From contig OX104132.1 in assembly GCA_944470555.2 (NCBI GenBank), positions 14,145,755 to 14,209,754 on the forward strand: a DNA stretch of 64,000 nucleotides, written 5' to 3'. The position numbers and the translations under genes are program-made. The notes under the pieces are model-generated. The model ran no database searches. It saw only the letters and a list, made by a program, of their open reading frames with translations, and had not been told where the DNA came from. Source of the DNA: Heterobilharzia americana. Taxonomy: Eukaryota; Platyhelminthes; Trematoda; Strigeidida; Schistosomatidae. Shown piece by piece: positions 11,036-24,439 of this stretch (position 1 is its first letter; the number at the start of each line of letters is the position of its first letter).

Positions 11036-11146
11036 GAAAACGAGGTCATGGGTGCTCAATACTGGGAATTACCATACCAAGAGTGCTTCCAGAATTTCTG
11101 TAGTTCTTCGCCTAATATCAGTTCATGATGAATACCGACTTGAAGG
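11036..11146 (+). mobile_element. Decayed hammerhead SINE fragment
   Basis: Retains ATGGGTGCTCAATACTGGG, an AGTGCTTCCAGAATTTC segment and the tail ATATCAGTTCATGATGAATA in family order. The ribozyme core is gone. Confidence 0.45.
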
Positions 11147-12125
11147 AGTAATTAGGCAGAGATCTCCTTTTGGCTACTGTAGTTTCGAAGGTATACAATC
11201 ATGATAACTTGCTCAGCACCGCAGCACAGTGTTATTCTCTTAAGTTATTAGTGGAAGTATGTATGGGTAGAAAAGATAGACCAAATGACCACAAAAATTC
11301 TATAAGTTGAGTTATATGCCGAAATATGTGGAACCTCGAAAAGTGTCAGATGGAACACGGAGGCAGAACTAAATACATGTTACTTTAGAAGGGGATGATT
11401 TCCAGAATGTAACTGTGGCCATAGATTAGGATTCTCCATGTAGAAGACAAGAACTCTAGTGATGCAGAGAATATCGAAGCATATAGCGTGTTTCTTTTAA
11501 AAATGGATTTGAAACGGACGGTTGTCGAAATTGAGCTGCCAATGGTGATGTAATACTTGACCATAGCGCTTCTCATTGGTGGATATTTTTACAGCAATAC
11601 GGGACAGAACTCATCAACCCTTCTTAACGATAATGTCATCAAAAGACCTATATATTAGACTGTTATAGAACAGGGGGCTGAAATAGTTACAGAGAAATAA
11701 CCAGATGCCTCAGTATTCAGTAAGTTAAAAAACACTGGGTAACAGAAAATATTATTTCCACCGTTGATGCAAAGAATGTCCTTTTAAGACAGCTCAATAT
11801 CATCCTTCCCAGAGTGTCAGTGGTTGAATCAACTTTCAAATCTAGAACAACGTGAAGCATTTTTTCAGAAAGAGGTGATGCTTACCTTTCAAAGTCTCAG
11901 ATTTGAATTTTCTTTAGTCAGACTGACAGATATTCGCTGTCTCAGTCTCAGAATAAAAATGTCTTCTTCTAAAAGGTCAGAGAAGCAAGTGCGAAGAACA
12001 AAAATTTAGTCAGTTTCCTTCTTATACTCATGTGAACCTAGTTTAAAAAGCTTTTCAGCTGAAAATTTCACTTTCACTTTCTTTTTACCCATGCACGGGA
12101 ATAACACAGCTGATATATATTGCTC
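11147..12125. other. Unassigned DNA
   Basis: No gene, RNA or repeat recognised. Confidence 0.5.
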
Positions 12126-12129
12126 AATA

Positions 12130-12320
12130 CGGATTGAGATCAAAAAAAACTACTGAAAACATGGGAGCACTGAACAGCGGTTTTCCTTGGTTTGAAACGT
12201 TTCAAAAGTGTGTATCCACGACCATGTGATGGACCAAGACTACGATCATCATATCTCGTGGTGGGAAGGTAACACAGTAACACATGCACTGAGTCGGAAT
12301 CCAATGTTCCATGTCTAAGT
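12130..12320 (-). mobile_element. Decayed hammerhead SINE fragment
   Basis: The minus-strand family signature is still visible: GGGAGCACTGAACAGCGGTTT, a GTATCCACGACC segment, and a head-like stretch near 12,270-12,310 (CTGAGTCGGAATCCAATGTT). Stem II and the core are destroyed. Confidence 0.5.
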
Positions 12321-12689
12321 ATTTTTGATGGTCAGAATATTAATGCGAGACTTTTTGAATATCCACCTGGCAATATTCTGAACTCTTGGACTATAGAACT
12401 GAACTATCCCATTTCAAACTACAGTGTTCGCGTATTATCACTGACTGTTTTTGAGTTCACTCCGTTCCTACCATACCAACCTCTTGTTCTGGTCTTACCA
12501 TCCAATTCTGATCAGTCAAGTCTAGTCAAAAGATAGTAAATAAATCGATGCAGAAGTAAAATTATCCAGAATAGCACTCATTGCGAAACTTTAGGTATAA
12601 CTATTTGTTGACATACTTGTAATTCTTCGTTGTTATACTGGAACAAATTGTCCGACCACTGTTGGCAAAGGGGCTCCTATGCGAATTCC

Positions 12690-15135
12690 TTGATTATTAT
12701 ACCATTATTATTTGTCCCTTAAGTTCCTAATGGAACATAGGGATTCAGTAGCACGTCTCCATTCCACTCTATCCTCTGAAATCTTTTCAACCTGGCTCCA
12801 CAACCTCTCATTTCATCCTCGCACCATCTCCTCCATGTCACCCTCACCTCGAACGCCCAACTCGTCGCACCCCATCTGTCTTCCACTCGAGGGCCTGCCT
12901 GGGGCGTAATGTCCCCAGTCGGCCTTCTCAGTGTATGACCAATCCAATCCATCTCCACTTCCTTCCAGTGCATATTTGTTCAGCGATAGCTTCTTGCTTC
13001 GTTGGTTCGTGACCAGCCAACCAGCCAGCCAGAGTTCCTTGTTGCTTATTCTTATTATTCTGGTCATCTGATCTTCAGTAGCTAGCCAGCATAGGCAGTT
13101 GTTGGTGAATGTCTGTAGTTTATTGGAAATGCCTTTCGTGACGCGCCAAGTCTCTGAACCATGATATAGAAGCAGTGACTTGACTTGATGTTGGTGTTGA
13201 AAATGCGGATCTTGTCCACATGCTGAGTGCAGAAGATCTCCATACTGGTTTCAGGCTAATGAACACCTGTCTTGCTTTTCCGATCCTGGCTGGCTTTGAC
13301 ATCCTCATCTGTGCCGCCTGTAGTTGAAACAGTGCTTCCTAGATAGGTGAAAGAGGCTACTTCCTTTAAGTTCTCCCGTTGATGGTGATTGGAGCTTGTT
13401 GTTTTTGTTGATGGTGGTGTTGTTGGTTTGGTATCTTCATCAACTCTGTCTTCTCTACGTTCACTTGAAGTCCCGTCTTCGCTGCCTCTTCTGACAACTT
13501 GTTAGTTTTCACCTGTAGATCTTCAAGTTTGTGTGACATCAGACACAAGTCGTCGGCAAAATCCAGATCTTCTAGATTCTCTTCTGCAGTCCAGCCAGCG
13601 TATCCCCCTCTTCTCGCTCCCCACTGTTTGTTGTATGGTCCAGTCGACCACAATCAAGAATATCATGGGTGATAGTAGACGGCAGCCTTGTTTCACTCCT
13701 GTCTTCACTTCAAAGCATCACTGAGCTTCCCATTGTGAATTACTTATCATGTGGCATATTCATATAGTTGTTGAATGAGGCTGATAAAGGTTTGTGGTAT
13801 TCCGTAGTATTGAAGCAGTTTCCAAATTACCTCTCAGTCGACGCTGTCAAAGGCCTTCTGAAAGTCGATGAAGTTGAGGTAGAGTTGAGCTGACTGCCAT
13901 TCTATACTCTGTTCTATGATGATGTGAAGTGTAGCGTTGCAATTTGGTCTGCACATGATTTGTACTTCCTGAAGCCAGCCAGTCAGCCTGTTCGGGTGGT
14001 AGTTTTGAATCCAGTGCATCCTTAGTCTCTCCAGGATGATGCGGCTTAAGATTTTGCTTGCTGTGGGTGGACAGGAGCGTGATTCCGCACCAGTTCTTGC
14101 AAACACTGAGGTCTCTCTTCTTTGGGAGTTTGACAAGGTAACCCTTCTTCCAATCACTAGCCAGGTACCTTCCCTCCGTTCCACACCTTCTGCAATAGTG
14201 GTGTGGTGTGAGCATGTCCCTGATGTTGTTTCTGCGTCTGTTTTCAGTGCTTCTGAAGGGATTTCATCTGGTCCTGCTGCTTTCCCACATTTCAGTAGCT
14301 TTATGGCGTTCAGGACTTCCACTTTTGTTGGGGGATTTATATTCACTTGTAGTTCAGCGGCTGCAGGTGGTATTTCTGGACGAAGTGCAGGTGGTTGTGG
14401 TGTTCTATTCAAGAGCTTTCGAAGTGGTCGGTCCATTGTTTCCTTTGTTTCTCTTCTTTCGTAATTAAATTTCCGTCATCATCTTTTATTGGTTTCATCT
14501 GTATTGATCTCTTCCCTGATAGCAACCTGGTTATTCGATACAATGTCGTCAGGTCTCTCTTACCAGCCGGCAGCCTGTTCTGCTTCACTTGCCAGTGTTT
14601 CGAAGAAGTGTCTTTTGTCTTTGCGTGCACTCTTCTTCATTTCCTTGTCCAGTGTTTTATACATCGTACTCAGTTCCTCTTGTCGTTGAGCATCATTGCA
14701 CTGGTTAAACTTCTGATTCACAATCTTCCTCTCCTACTCTATCAGCTTCCATCTGTCCGTCGAGATCCATGCCACTCTTTATCTTCTTTCTTCTTCCTTC
14801 CTAATACGGTGTGCAGGTTTCTTTCCACATCTCTTTCAAAGACTTCCAGTGTTCTTCCACACAGGTTTCTTCACGGATGTTCCTCGACATCTCGCATTTT
14901 GTCTTGATGGCTGACTGACGTGAAGATTTCCTTTGTAGTTTCATCCTTCAGTTTCTGAGTGTTGTACTTGAACTGAGGTCTATCACCAGCTTCCTTGAAG
15001 GTTTTTAACTTGATTTGTAAGGTAGGTTCCTTGCACTAGATAGTGATTGGTGTGAACCTACATCTGCTCCTCTTCTTGACCTTGTGTCAAGTAGGTTGTA
15101 TCTCCTTGGTATTGCCTGAATATTTGTTACGGTAA
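12690..15135 (-). pseudogene. RTE-type (SR2-like) non-LTR retrotransposon, RT and 3' end
   Basis: Read on the minus strand this is the largest retrotransposon coding remnant here. From 5' to 3' it shows: the endonuclease-RT linker (about 15,000-14,450, including MDRPLRKLLNRT); RT blocks GKAAGPDEIPSEAL (ORF 13,834-14,436); FIDFQKAFDSVD near 13,840; GVKQGCLLSPMIFLIVVDW-like near 13,680; FADDLCLMSH near 13,550, the catalytic box in RTE form; and the terminal region WIGHTLRRPTGDITPQA (about 12,900-12,960). The 3' end runs into an ATAATAATGG-type tail near 12,700. Frameshifts and stops interrupt it repeatedly. The endonuclease is missing: the element stops at a Smalpha fragment near 15,135. Established knowledge: RTE elements encode an AP-type endonuclease and an RT and are abundant in schistosomes. 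Confidence 0.88.
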
Positions 15136-15200
15136 CTTATTTGGTTGCGGATAGCAGTGGGATCCAGGATGCGTGTTTCATTCTGTTTTGGACCCGTCGA
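15135..15200 (-). mobile_element. Smalpha 3' fragment, decayed hammerhead
   Basis: Reads on the minus strand as a hammerhead-like segment (TCCTGGATCCCACTGCTATC retained) with a broken core (CTCGACGGG). It lies head-to-head with the plus-strand Smalpha copy that starts near 15,265. Confidence 0.6.
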
Positions 15201-15264
15201 GCAATTCAACCCAGTATAATAACGGCGAATTTCTAGTATATCAACATATAGTTATAAGTAATAC

Positions 15265-15435
15265 CCGTTGTACAAGAAGTGGCTATTGTGTCTCAGTGGA
15301 TAATGCTTTGATGTTTGAAGCGATTTGTATAGGGTTACAGTTTCAGTAGGAACAATATCAGTTAGTGGGGTGCAAATACATCCAGCTGACGAGTCCCAAG
15401 TAGGACAAAACGCGTATCCAAGGTTTCTCTACTAG
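15265..15435 (+). mobile_element. Smalpha SINE copy
   Basis: Head TTGTACAAGAAGTGGCTATT, A-box-like CTCAGTGGATAATGC, a degraded B-box and a hammerhead at about 15,380-15,425. The core CTGACGA is intact, but GAAA reads AAAA and stem I no longer pairs well, so cleavage is unlikely. Confidence 0.8.
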
Positions 15436-16610
15436 CTACAACCAAGTAAAATATAGGTGGAATAGAAATATTTATCAACGCTGATTTCAAACAAAAATAA
15501 TACTGATTCAAATTCAGCAGTGGCCTATGTTTTATTAATCTTTTTCTTAGTCTAGTCAAACCATAAATTCTCATTACAGGTACCTTAGCAACCAAGGAAA
15601 TTTATCTTCCTTTATGCAGAATTTTCTATATAATTGTATTATTTTGGAGACTTAGCCTTTCACTTGAATTCAGAGTATTTTCATAATCATTATTACATGT
15701 AAATATGAGGTAGTTGACAGTTGTTCAAACGAGTATTCATTGGTAAAAGTTAAATGGGTTTTGTCTAGAAAATAACTTGAAAAATAGTTAAGAAATATAT
15801 GGAACTCATTGAAAACTATCAGAGAGTAGTAAAAAACGAAGCAACTGACAGGCAACTTTCAATATTTTAGACAACTTAGATATTGATGTGTCAAAGTCAA
15901 TGAGTTACCGATACTAAAAAACTCAATCCATTTTACCTAGTTTCCAAATTCTTAAATGGTATACAGAACGTATAGAAAAATCCTCTCCAATTTAGATTAG
16001 AGACAGACATATTTATGTATTTCAGTTAAAACAGTTTGGTCGAATCTGGATAGGCCTGATGGTCACAAATATAGAATATAACCAAATCTTATCAGTTAAC
16101 AAAAGTCTTCTATTCGAAGACCTCAGTTATTATGTCCTTATTTACTTGGGTTTTGCCTACTTTATGAGCAGTGAATGGTAAGCGATCGTAGGTTTTTCCC
16201 GCAGCATTTTTTCGTAAGCTCTTACGTAACATAAATTATTGAAAACTAACGAGTACGCAGTTCAGCAAAACACAATAAACCTCTTCCTAAAGTAGAATGC
16301 TTATACACCGTTTATCCTTCCGTTTTTATACTTTATTCATGGTAAGATTTGGACCGTTGACCTGTGGAAGTTCCAGATCAAGATCAGTCATCATTCTTGC
16401 ACACAACGTGCATTTTATCAATAGTTTTCTAGTTGATATCAGTTAGCGATTAATAGCTATCTTGAAACCAATCAATACTCCAAATCACTAACAAAATTAC
16501 TTTCAGTGCTCATTAGCGAGTTGCTTCGAGACAGATTTCTAAAGTTTCTGTAGGAAATCATGATCTGTGAGGTCAACTAATTCGCGTACGAGGACACATA
16601 GTCACCAGTG
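15436..16610. other. Unassigned AT-rich DNA
   Basis: No gene or repeat recognised. Confidence 0.5.
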
Positions 16611-16616
16611 GTATTC

Positions 16617-16830
16617 CATGATGGTCGTGCTATATAGCGAATTGATAGAAATAGAAAATTATAAACCATGAGATTCCGACCCGTAGCTATAAGTGGTAAC
16701 ATGCTGGCGGTGCGGACCGACGGCTCCACGTCCAATCCATGGCACGTGTGCGCACTGCTGAGCAGTTTCTGTCTAGAATAGAAAAACTATTCGGTACCCA
16801 TAGGTTCCCAGTGGTTCTCCTACTCACGTT
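16617..16830 (+). mobile_element. Old hammerhead SINE copy
   Basis: Family order is preserved: body (GGTCGTGCTATATAGCGAATT), head (CGACCCGTAGCTATAAGTGG), decayed B-box, GTGCGCACTGCTGAGCAG and a tail remnant. The core G8 is replaced (CTGAGCA) and stem II is lost. Confidence 0.55.
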
Positions 16831-19690
16831 ACTTGTTGGTGAAAAGCACCTAGGATCTATCTTATATGAACTAAACCGTGTTGATTGAACAGTATTTCAA
16901 GATTTATTTGCTCCAGGAATGACTCTTCTCGTAGAGTTATAATTTCGGAATACATTCTTTACTAGTAGCCGTAACGCTTAGGAACAACTATACGTTTGTA
17001 TCGATAAACTACACTCTTCATATAAAAGAGGAACAGTTACAAAACCCTGTGAAGCTTCCATAATAGACGCTTCCTATTTAGACGGGAAACCAACATCAAT
17101 TGAACAAAATACACTACACTATTGAGAGTAATTAGAAATTATCCATACAGCGGGGCTTCTCTTGGTATCCAAATTAACTTTAATGTTGAAACTTAGTTTC
17201 CATAAAGCATGTGAGAATTAACCGGTCACATTATAAAATTTGCATAGTTAAGTTGCCTAGAATTCTACTAATTGTTATGTACATTAACAAAATTATTACA
17301 GTTACATTTTGGGAATATTTAGAACCTGAGTTAGATGCCTTAATAGTAACGCTTTCTTTGCTATTCTCGATAGCAGTAAAAAATACAGAAAGAAGAAGGC
17401 TGTGTTCATCACGAAATGATGTCGTCAAGGACGTCATCGAGAGCTTAAAGGTGACAAATATCAGCCTCATCATGGACTCAGTGAATATCCAGTTGATTTG
17501 AATTTACAATGAAAGTTATTTTCAAGTAAGCCGATTTCTGCCCAAACCCTTCAAATGAGTAGAGTTTCTTTCTAAACTGACTTTTAATGACTATTGCTTG
17601 AGGACTCTATGTACTGACATACAGTTTTATCTGATACCTCATGACCGTAGAACATTTTACATACTTCATGGCCGAAAAATAAAAACTTAAGTGTAATGAG
17701 AGGTGAGGATTTTGAAAAGACATGGATACTTTGGAAAATGTTATGCGTGAATCATAAAATTTCTGTCTTTTCGGTGTTCATAGGGATGCCGAAAAGTATT
17801 AAAATACAGGCATGGAGACTGTTTAAAATGGACAAGTGAACAAGTTATCATTCCAGAGCTCACTTCTAACTGATTAGTTAAATGTGGTTTGTGCAACAGA
17901 TAGCTACTTTCTTGATCAGTAGCAAACTGTTCAGTTTAACAGCTGAATGAATTAACTATATATCAAAAAAAGTATTTGAGACTTTATTAGTATGACTGAT
18001 GATAAATGAAAGTTAAGGGAAATTTTGAAAACTACTGATTACATTATGATCAGTAAAGGTTACTTCAAAATTAACTGTGATGAAATATAACCCAGCCATA
18101 AGGATTGTTCGTCAGAATGATTCAACTGGAATAAAAAAAATCTTTGCTACTAAAAATGATGTCTCTCTTTTAGGTCCTGAACACAATTTAATGTTCACTG
18201 TTATGAAATAGTTGATTTAGACAAAATACTTATGCAGTATTGTATCTTTTATAAAGGTTAAGGTTCTGCAACTGATTTCAGTGTGTGATTATGAATATCT
18301 TCATATATTCTAACTTTGATAAAGCATTGATTTAATTAAATTGTATACAGTGAATACTATTAACTTGAACTGACACTACCAATTAGTACTGATCAATATG
18401 AATAAGTGAGGATCTCTGAAGATCTATCCATAAGCATTACACGTCACTCTAATATTCAGATAACACAGGAATTAGATTATTGTTTCTAATAAGAAGATAA
18501 AAGCGGTGAGCCGACGCTTAATCAACTGATATCAACCAATCAATCACACTGAGAACTGACGATCAACCACAAGGTCTTACAAGGTAATTTTAACATCAAA
18601 GTGAAAGTCTAAAAGATGTCTAGTCAAGGATAAAAATCAATCAGTTATATTACTTAAAAGCATAAATTGACTTTAAACAAGTGAATTTTTTCAAACTGAA
18701 ACTAATCAAAAGCAAACAAATATTTTTTTTTCAAATTTCAATAAAAGCTTGTAGTAAAATGCTGAAAATAAATCACTTGACTTGATAAAAGTAAACGTTC
18801 ACACTACTTCTACGTAAATAGGATCTAGTTTTAACGTAAAACTGTTTTAAAATAATACTAGCTGCTTTATTCAAAAGAATATGTGTGATACATATAGAAT
18901 ATTCAGTAAGTAATATAATCCCCTTACAATATTTTTCAAAGAAATAATTATTGCATCTTAAATAGTGGTAATAATAACGGAGTTAAAAGCATTAATGTGA
19001 AACGTGTACCTGATGTTACAGTAGCGTCTGGTCTGGACTAGGTGATGAATACAAGATCGAGTGTAATTATAGTGGTAGTAGTTCACTCACCCAGTACAAA
19101 AATCTTCAATTCACTATAGGCATCTTAGGAATAGTAGTGTGGTGTATTTCTCAGCATTTATATGTCCATTTCCATTCAGTGTAGCGTTGTCCTATTTGGA
19201 AGGATGCGAGAGTATATGATACACTTAAAAAACCAAAACAAACAGAAAAGGAAGTATATGATGAGATATATTCGGTAGAAAAAAGGTTTGGTACCCTAAA
19301 GTTTAAGCAGGATGCCTGGTTGATGCTATAAATCAATTGGATATAGACTCTAATTAGTGATGCAGGCTTATGGCTTGACGGCTATATAGCTTACAATCCA
19401 GTGACCATTTAGTGTAAATCAGTATCACGTTCTGGACAACACAACTCATTAGTTTTTATTGGGTGTACCGTAACTACTTACGGCCAAGCAACCATTTTAT
19501 CAGCTTAATCTAATACTGAAGGAGATTTGTTGGTGAATGAACGAAACAATAATTGCGCTATTTTCAACAACTTTGTATTTTCCAAACCATGGATATATCA
19601 GATACTTTCACCAACAATACTCCATTTGACATATTCATAGATACATATCCTTGTGTCTTAAAACTACAGATGAATATATAGTAATGATGG
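16831..19690. other. Unassigned AT-rich DNA, nearly 3 kb
   Basis: Nothing recognised on either strand. Open frames are under 100 aa and overlap each other on opposite strands (17,211-17,501 and 17,231-17,473). Confidence 0.5.
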
Positions 19691-19694
19691 ATAA

Positions 19695-19975
19695 TGACTA
19701 GCAGTGGAATCCATGACACGCATCCCATCAGCTGTATGTACCTCCCTGCAAGTGAGTGTTGTTGTACCCACCAGGACTAGAACTCGGCACTGGCAGTTTC
19801 AAACGCTAGAGCACAACCCACTACACCGTCTAGTCACGATAGCCATTTCTTGTGCGACGGGTGCAGTTTTAGTACTATTGCTTGTGTTATATCGTCGTTG
19901 ACTGAATCGGACTGATCGGTCTCCATTGGCATATGGGTTCCTGAGGGGATGTCTCGATACTGCCTGTGTTCTTAA
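19695..19975 (-). mobile_element. Smalpha copy, minus strand, hammerhead deleted in part
   Basis: On the minus strand: a head (CACAAGAAATGGCTATCGTG), the A-box region and B-box (near 19,770: TTCTAGTCCTGGTGG), then a hammerhead whose stem II and GAAA segment are missing between CAGCTGATGGG and TGCGTGTCATGGATTCC. The stretch 19,920-19,975 resembles the tail-associated GGAGCCCATATGCC segment. The open frame at 19,704-19,901 is read-through. Confidence 0.65.
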
Positions 19976-20089
19976 TTATATAATAATGATAAGCAATAAC
20001 ACTACAAATAAATAGTTATAGTCTGTAGGTCAGTTTTTCTTCCTTTCTGCTAGTTGTTATTATTATCAACGTCACATTCTATACATGCT

Positions 20090-20900
20090 TTTAAGAGTGT
20101 GATTCAAAAATTCAACGACTGATCAACATAAAGGATAGGAAGTTGCTCAAGTATGTAAGAAATCAACTTGCGCTGATCAAATCCAACACCACACAAAATT
20201 GGCCGCGTAAAAACATTTTTCAAATGAGCAAAGATCAACTGTGATACTTTGTTATTACAGAGAAAAGAAGGAAACTATTTAATGACTGCCTTTTGAAAAA
20301 ACAGGTGTCCACACGACTTCATCAACAGGTGTTTGTCAAATTCAATGTCAATTAGAAAGCCATTTCTAAAAATCCCCAGACAGACTGTTTTATCTCACGT
20401 GAAAAATATTTCCGAGATTCCATATAGATTACTGAAGCCATTTTGAATCACCGTGGCAAATAAACCTACAAAATCTCTTCACTCCTTGTTATACAAACCG
20501 AAAGGCAGTAGAGAAGGAAGATGAACCCATTATCATCTACAAAGTAAACTGCGAATAACACGATATAGGACAGAGTAGCTGGTCTGTTCATTTCCGTCGA
20601 TATCAACATCAACTAGAAATGAGTATCACAGTATCTGTTGATTCATACCTATGAATTCTACTGGAAAAATGTGTGAATTGTGAATAGAAGAAATAAGATG
20701 AATGTTAGTGATTTTTAGAAGATTATTACGCAGATCTTTCTCATGAATCACTTCTGACAATGAACGCTTCACGTGTGAGCCATCCCACCCAGATAAAACA
20801 ACACTACTGAAAAAGCCCCATACTCTAGCTATTAAGTTTTCCCTAGAATTAACATATTTGTACATGTTAAATTCATCGGATGAAGCTAACATTTGTTTTC
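20090..20900 (+). pseudogene. Penelope-like element fragment, GIY-YIG region
   Basis: Broken plus-strand frames carry a block reading EPIIIYKVNCE near 20,525-20,560, then HDIGQSSWSVHFRRYQHQLEM. This fits the C-terminal endonuclease region of Penelope-like elements, with the YVGQT-type box changed to DIGQS. A downstream stretch (FYWKNV, then an INIFVHVKFIG-like end near 20,850) fits the usual C-terminal tail of that domain. There are stops throughout and the RT catalytic box was not seen. Assignment is by motif only. Confidence 0.5.
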
Positions 20901-22060
20901 AACGTAAAAACCATATACACGGTTAACATAACAGTGCTGAAGTTTCAGTGTTACAACATAGTTATTCTAACCGTTACCAATATGCTGGATGACGCAACAT
21001 GTTAGCAATAAATCCATAGTACTCTCTATTTGCTTTTGGTATTTCTTGCATCCTAAAGTGAAGTATTTTGATAACCCTGGACTTCTCAGTCACGTATAAC
21101 TTGTGTCAACGAGCGTACATCCTAGACTATATATCTGGTAATTGCAGTGAAGTCTAGGAGGTAAACCGCAAATACACACACATTGTACAAGTATTGGTAA
21201 TCTCTATTAAATAGCCTAGGGGATTGGATAACCCTCCGGCGTTTAAATCTGTAGTTATACACAGAAGAAATTTCATGTTTTATCAACCACTGCCATCTAC
21301 CATCGGTTACACAATCAAGAAGCATCCTTAAAAGTAGCCCACTAATCAACAGTTGACCATTTCAATGCAACACATAAGCGATTAGGATTACATGCAATCA
21401 ATTGCCCATATTTAAGGTGAATATTTCAGATGCAAGTATATAAGACCACTCTCTTGATGCTTTCCAGTGGAATAGAGGTTAGTGTAAGCTGTTTAACGTG
21501 CCCAAAGTTTCTCGTCTTATTAACTGTCTGAAACTTTTAGCATCAGACAAAATAGCTAGCACTGCGTATAAACTTAAACGATTACTATCTGATGATGAAG
21601 CCTTCTTGTTTTGGTTCACTACGAGTGTGTAAAAAGTACGACATTTTGGAAATTATCTGAATTTTACTCTAATAACTAATATAATAACTATGATGAAATC
21701 AATCGCTTTTGTTCATCACTTATTTTTCTCATCGTTCCCCGTTGATTTTCACCCAAGACATTGTTTCATTTGACAGTAGTGGATCGACCAAATATAAAAT
21801 AGTCTAGGGGAACAAATTAGCTGGAATATTTGTATTTTAATTTATAATTTTTTTTGTGTTACATTGCACAACCACCTTTCTTGAATAGGTAAATGGAAGG
21901 TTTATAACTGACAAATTTCCTCATAATGTTGAGATGACACATGAATTTCGACGGAGTAATAATTTAATTGTAGCTGATTATTAGCCTAACACTGTCAATC
22001 TCAGTGGCGTTGGCGTATGGCAAGCAAAGATTTGATTCAGACAACATGTATGCTGGTTTA
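20901..22060. other. Unassigned DNA
   Basis: No feature recognised. The open frame at 21,122-21,349 has no family signature. Confidence 0.5.
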
Positions 22061-22064
22061 ACAG

Positions 22065-22066
<2 letters not shown>

Positions 22067-22143
<77 letters not shown>
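22067..22143. repeat. (AT)n microsatellite
   Basis: 77 bp of uninterrupted AT dinucleotide. The open frame 21,964-22,158, with its run of alternating Y and I, is only this repeat. Confidence 0.97.
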
Positions 22144-22144
<1 letters not shown>

Positions 22145-22854
22145 CGAGAGAGAGTCAAAAGTACTCATGTCAGGATTAGACAAGTTTCCAGTGCAGTTCT
22201 TTCACAAACATTTTGTGCATTCTAGAAAAAGAAATTCTAATACCACCTACTGCAGTAGGCACAGCAAGTATGCAGATTGATTTCTGCTTGGACATGAGTA
22301 TGCGTTGGCGGTTACGAAATTCCACACTGATTCTTTTTATGATCAATACATATGCATAACTGATGTTTTTATCTACATACAGCGATAGATAATTTGATAA
22401 CTTTTTCTTCGTGATGCGTAATCGTGTTTTAAACCTACGCTTTACAATCGGCGAAACAGTTTACAAGTGCGTTTTGGCTAATAATCTGACCTACTTATCA
22501 TATAGATCCTTAACAAGCTCAAAAGGAATCCATAGGCAGTATCAGTTTCAAAAATAGACTTGTTCCTTTTTGATTTAGTAACATTTCTAAAAGTCATTAT
22601 GACTTATTGTCTGAAACTGGGGAATTTAATTTCATTGACAAACACTGCTAGCATGAAACTTACCGAGAAATCGAAATATTCCATCTAAACACAGCATCAG
22701 AACAGAAAGAAACCAGTTCAGAACATTCAACTCAACCTAGATATTAGGAACCGATTCCAGTTTAAAGTACTACATGAATGATTTACACTTTAACTAGAGC
22801 TGAATGCTCAAGATGACTTCATGAAATACTTGAAGTCACTGTAGCTAATAACTT
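22144..22854. other. Unassigned DNA
   Basis: No feature recognised. Confidence 0.5.
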
Positions 22855-23555
22855 GGGGGTTTGTGGGGATTTAGTGTTTTTCAAGTTCGTATTCATCATA
22901 GACTGATACCAGTTGGAGGAATATTTGAAACGTGGGTGCACTGGACAGCTGTTTCGTCCTAGTATGGGACTCCTCAGCAGTGCGTACCCGTGACTCCACC
23001 GAACCAAGGATCGAACCCAGGACCTTCAGGTTCTGTGACCAGCACGTTACCATGGAGCCACTGGGTCAGAATCCAGTTCTCCCGGGTTTCCAACGTTCCT
23101 CCAACTGATATCAGTTCATGATGAATACCAACTTGAAAAATCATAAGATTCCTACAAACCCCCCAAATTAAATTGAACTAGTGCTTATTGGTGACTCGCT
23201 TCGAGAGATGATTCCTGAAATTCCGATGGAAAGTCGTCACCAGCGAAGTCGACCAAGCCGAACATTTCAAACGACGACATTGGATGTAGGTTGCATCATA
23301 TCGTGAACTGACAGAAGTAAGAAATATGGACCCCTGGATTCTGGCACAGTGGCTCAATGGTAACGTGGCTGGCAGCGGAACCTGAGGGTCCTGGGTTCGA
23401 CAACCTGGCAGGAAGGAGTCATATGTGCGTACTGCTGGGGAGTCCCATACTAGAACTAAACAGCTGCTGTCCAGTCCTCCTAGGTTTCAAATGTTCCTCC
23501 AACTGATGTCATTCCATGATGAATACCAACTTGATAGATTGTAAGACTAGAAGTT
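22855..23555. mobile_element. Composite hammerhead SINE, three segments
   Basis: Same architecture as 6406-7061. A minus-strand segment with tail, hammerhead and B-box (22,855 to about 23,065) is followed by a plus-strand tail fragment ending in ACAAACCCCCCAAATT (about 23,165). A plus-strand copy follows with head, A-box (GTGGCTCAATGGTAACGTG), B-box remnant, decayed ribozyme and tail to 23,555. The minus ribozyme at 22,938-22,983 is intact. The plus one near 23,428-23,478 has core CTGGGGA and a two-codon-like CTG duplication in stem III. No clear target-site duplication was found. Confidence 0.82.
22938..22983 (-). ncRNA. Hammerhead ribozyme (SINE family, intact)
   Basis: On the minus strand all elements are present: GCACTG stem I, CTGAGGA core, GTCC/GGAC stem II, GAAA, ACAGCTGT, GTC site, CAGTGC. 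Confidence 0.87.
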
Positions 23556-24435
23556 AATCTCTACGCCTTTTTAATCGAAAAAGGACCTACATTTTAATGT
23601 TGCCACATACAATTAGTCTATGTTAAGTTGGTACCGTTGTTAGAATAACATATTTTATGGTAAGTTGTGACGGATAACTTATAGTGATGGAACGACCTAA
23701 TGATCTCCACATTAACTTCATACTAGCTAAGCATGTGCTTAATAACTAACTTCTTTTTAAATGCTCTCTCGAATTCAAAGAAAGATATACATACACACAC
23801 ATAGAGAGAATATTTTAGTAGCAATACACTTTGAGATTATTAGGAATTAAAACAGCCCTGAATATGATGCCTACATCAAGGTCAAAGATGTGACAGTAAA
23901 AAATCAAAGTTATAGAGTTCTACTTCTATGACATTCATTGATGAAAAATGTAAAGATATTTATTGTTATGCCAGTTCACAGAATAACAGGCACTTTTTTT
24001 TCACTGAATTAATTAGCAACTAAATTTTGAAGCGTTTATGTGTACACTACTCATTAATATACTTATATTCTTTAGATCTTATGCATAGTATAACGTGTCA
24101 GTGTCAAATATATTTGATACTCACTGAATTATCTACTTTTTGGAATAAATCACAGCTCAATTTTCAATATTTATTAACAATACACTTGTCATATGTTTTT
24201 GACAAAGAAATAGTACTACTAAGTACACGAAATCTACATACCAAACACTAATGACAAGAATCATTTACTCTATTCACTTTCATTACCTAATTGGTAAGTG
24301 ATCTGAATGAAGTAAAGATGAAACAAATGACAATTGATTATACTATAGTATTTTGTACCTTGTCCTTTGAGCCATAGTCATTTGTCACTAAAAAAGATGA
24401 ATACTCCAGGGTGTACTTAACACTAATGGCTCATG
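23556..24435. other. Unassigned AT-rich DNA
   Basis: A short CA-rich run (ATACATACACACACATAG) lies near 23,788. Otherwise nothing recognised. Confidence 0.5.
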
Positions 24436-24439
24436 GTTG

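Noticed and set aside
14036..14464. 142-aa plus-strand frame, with neighbours at 14,208-14,907
   Set aside because: Antisense shadows of the minus-strand RTE reverse transcriptase.
21964..22158. 64-aa frame with an alternating Y and I run, like a membrane segment
   Set aside because: It is translation of the (AT)n microsatellite.
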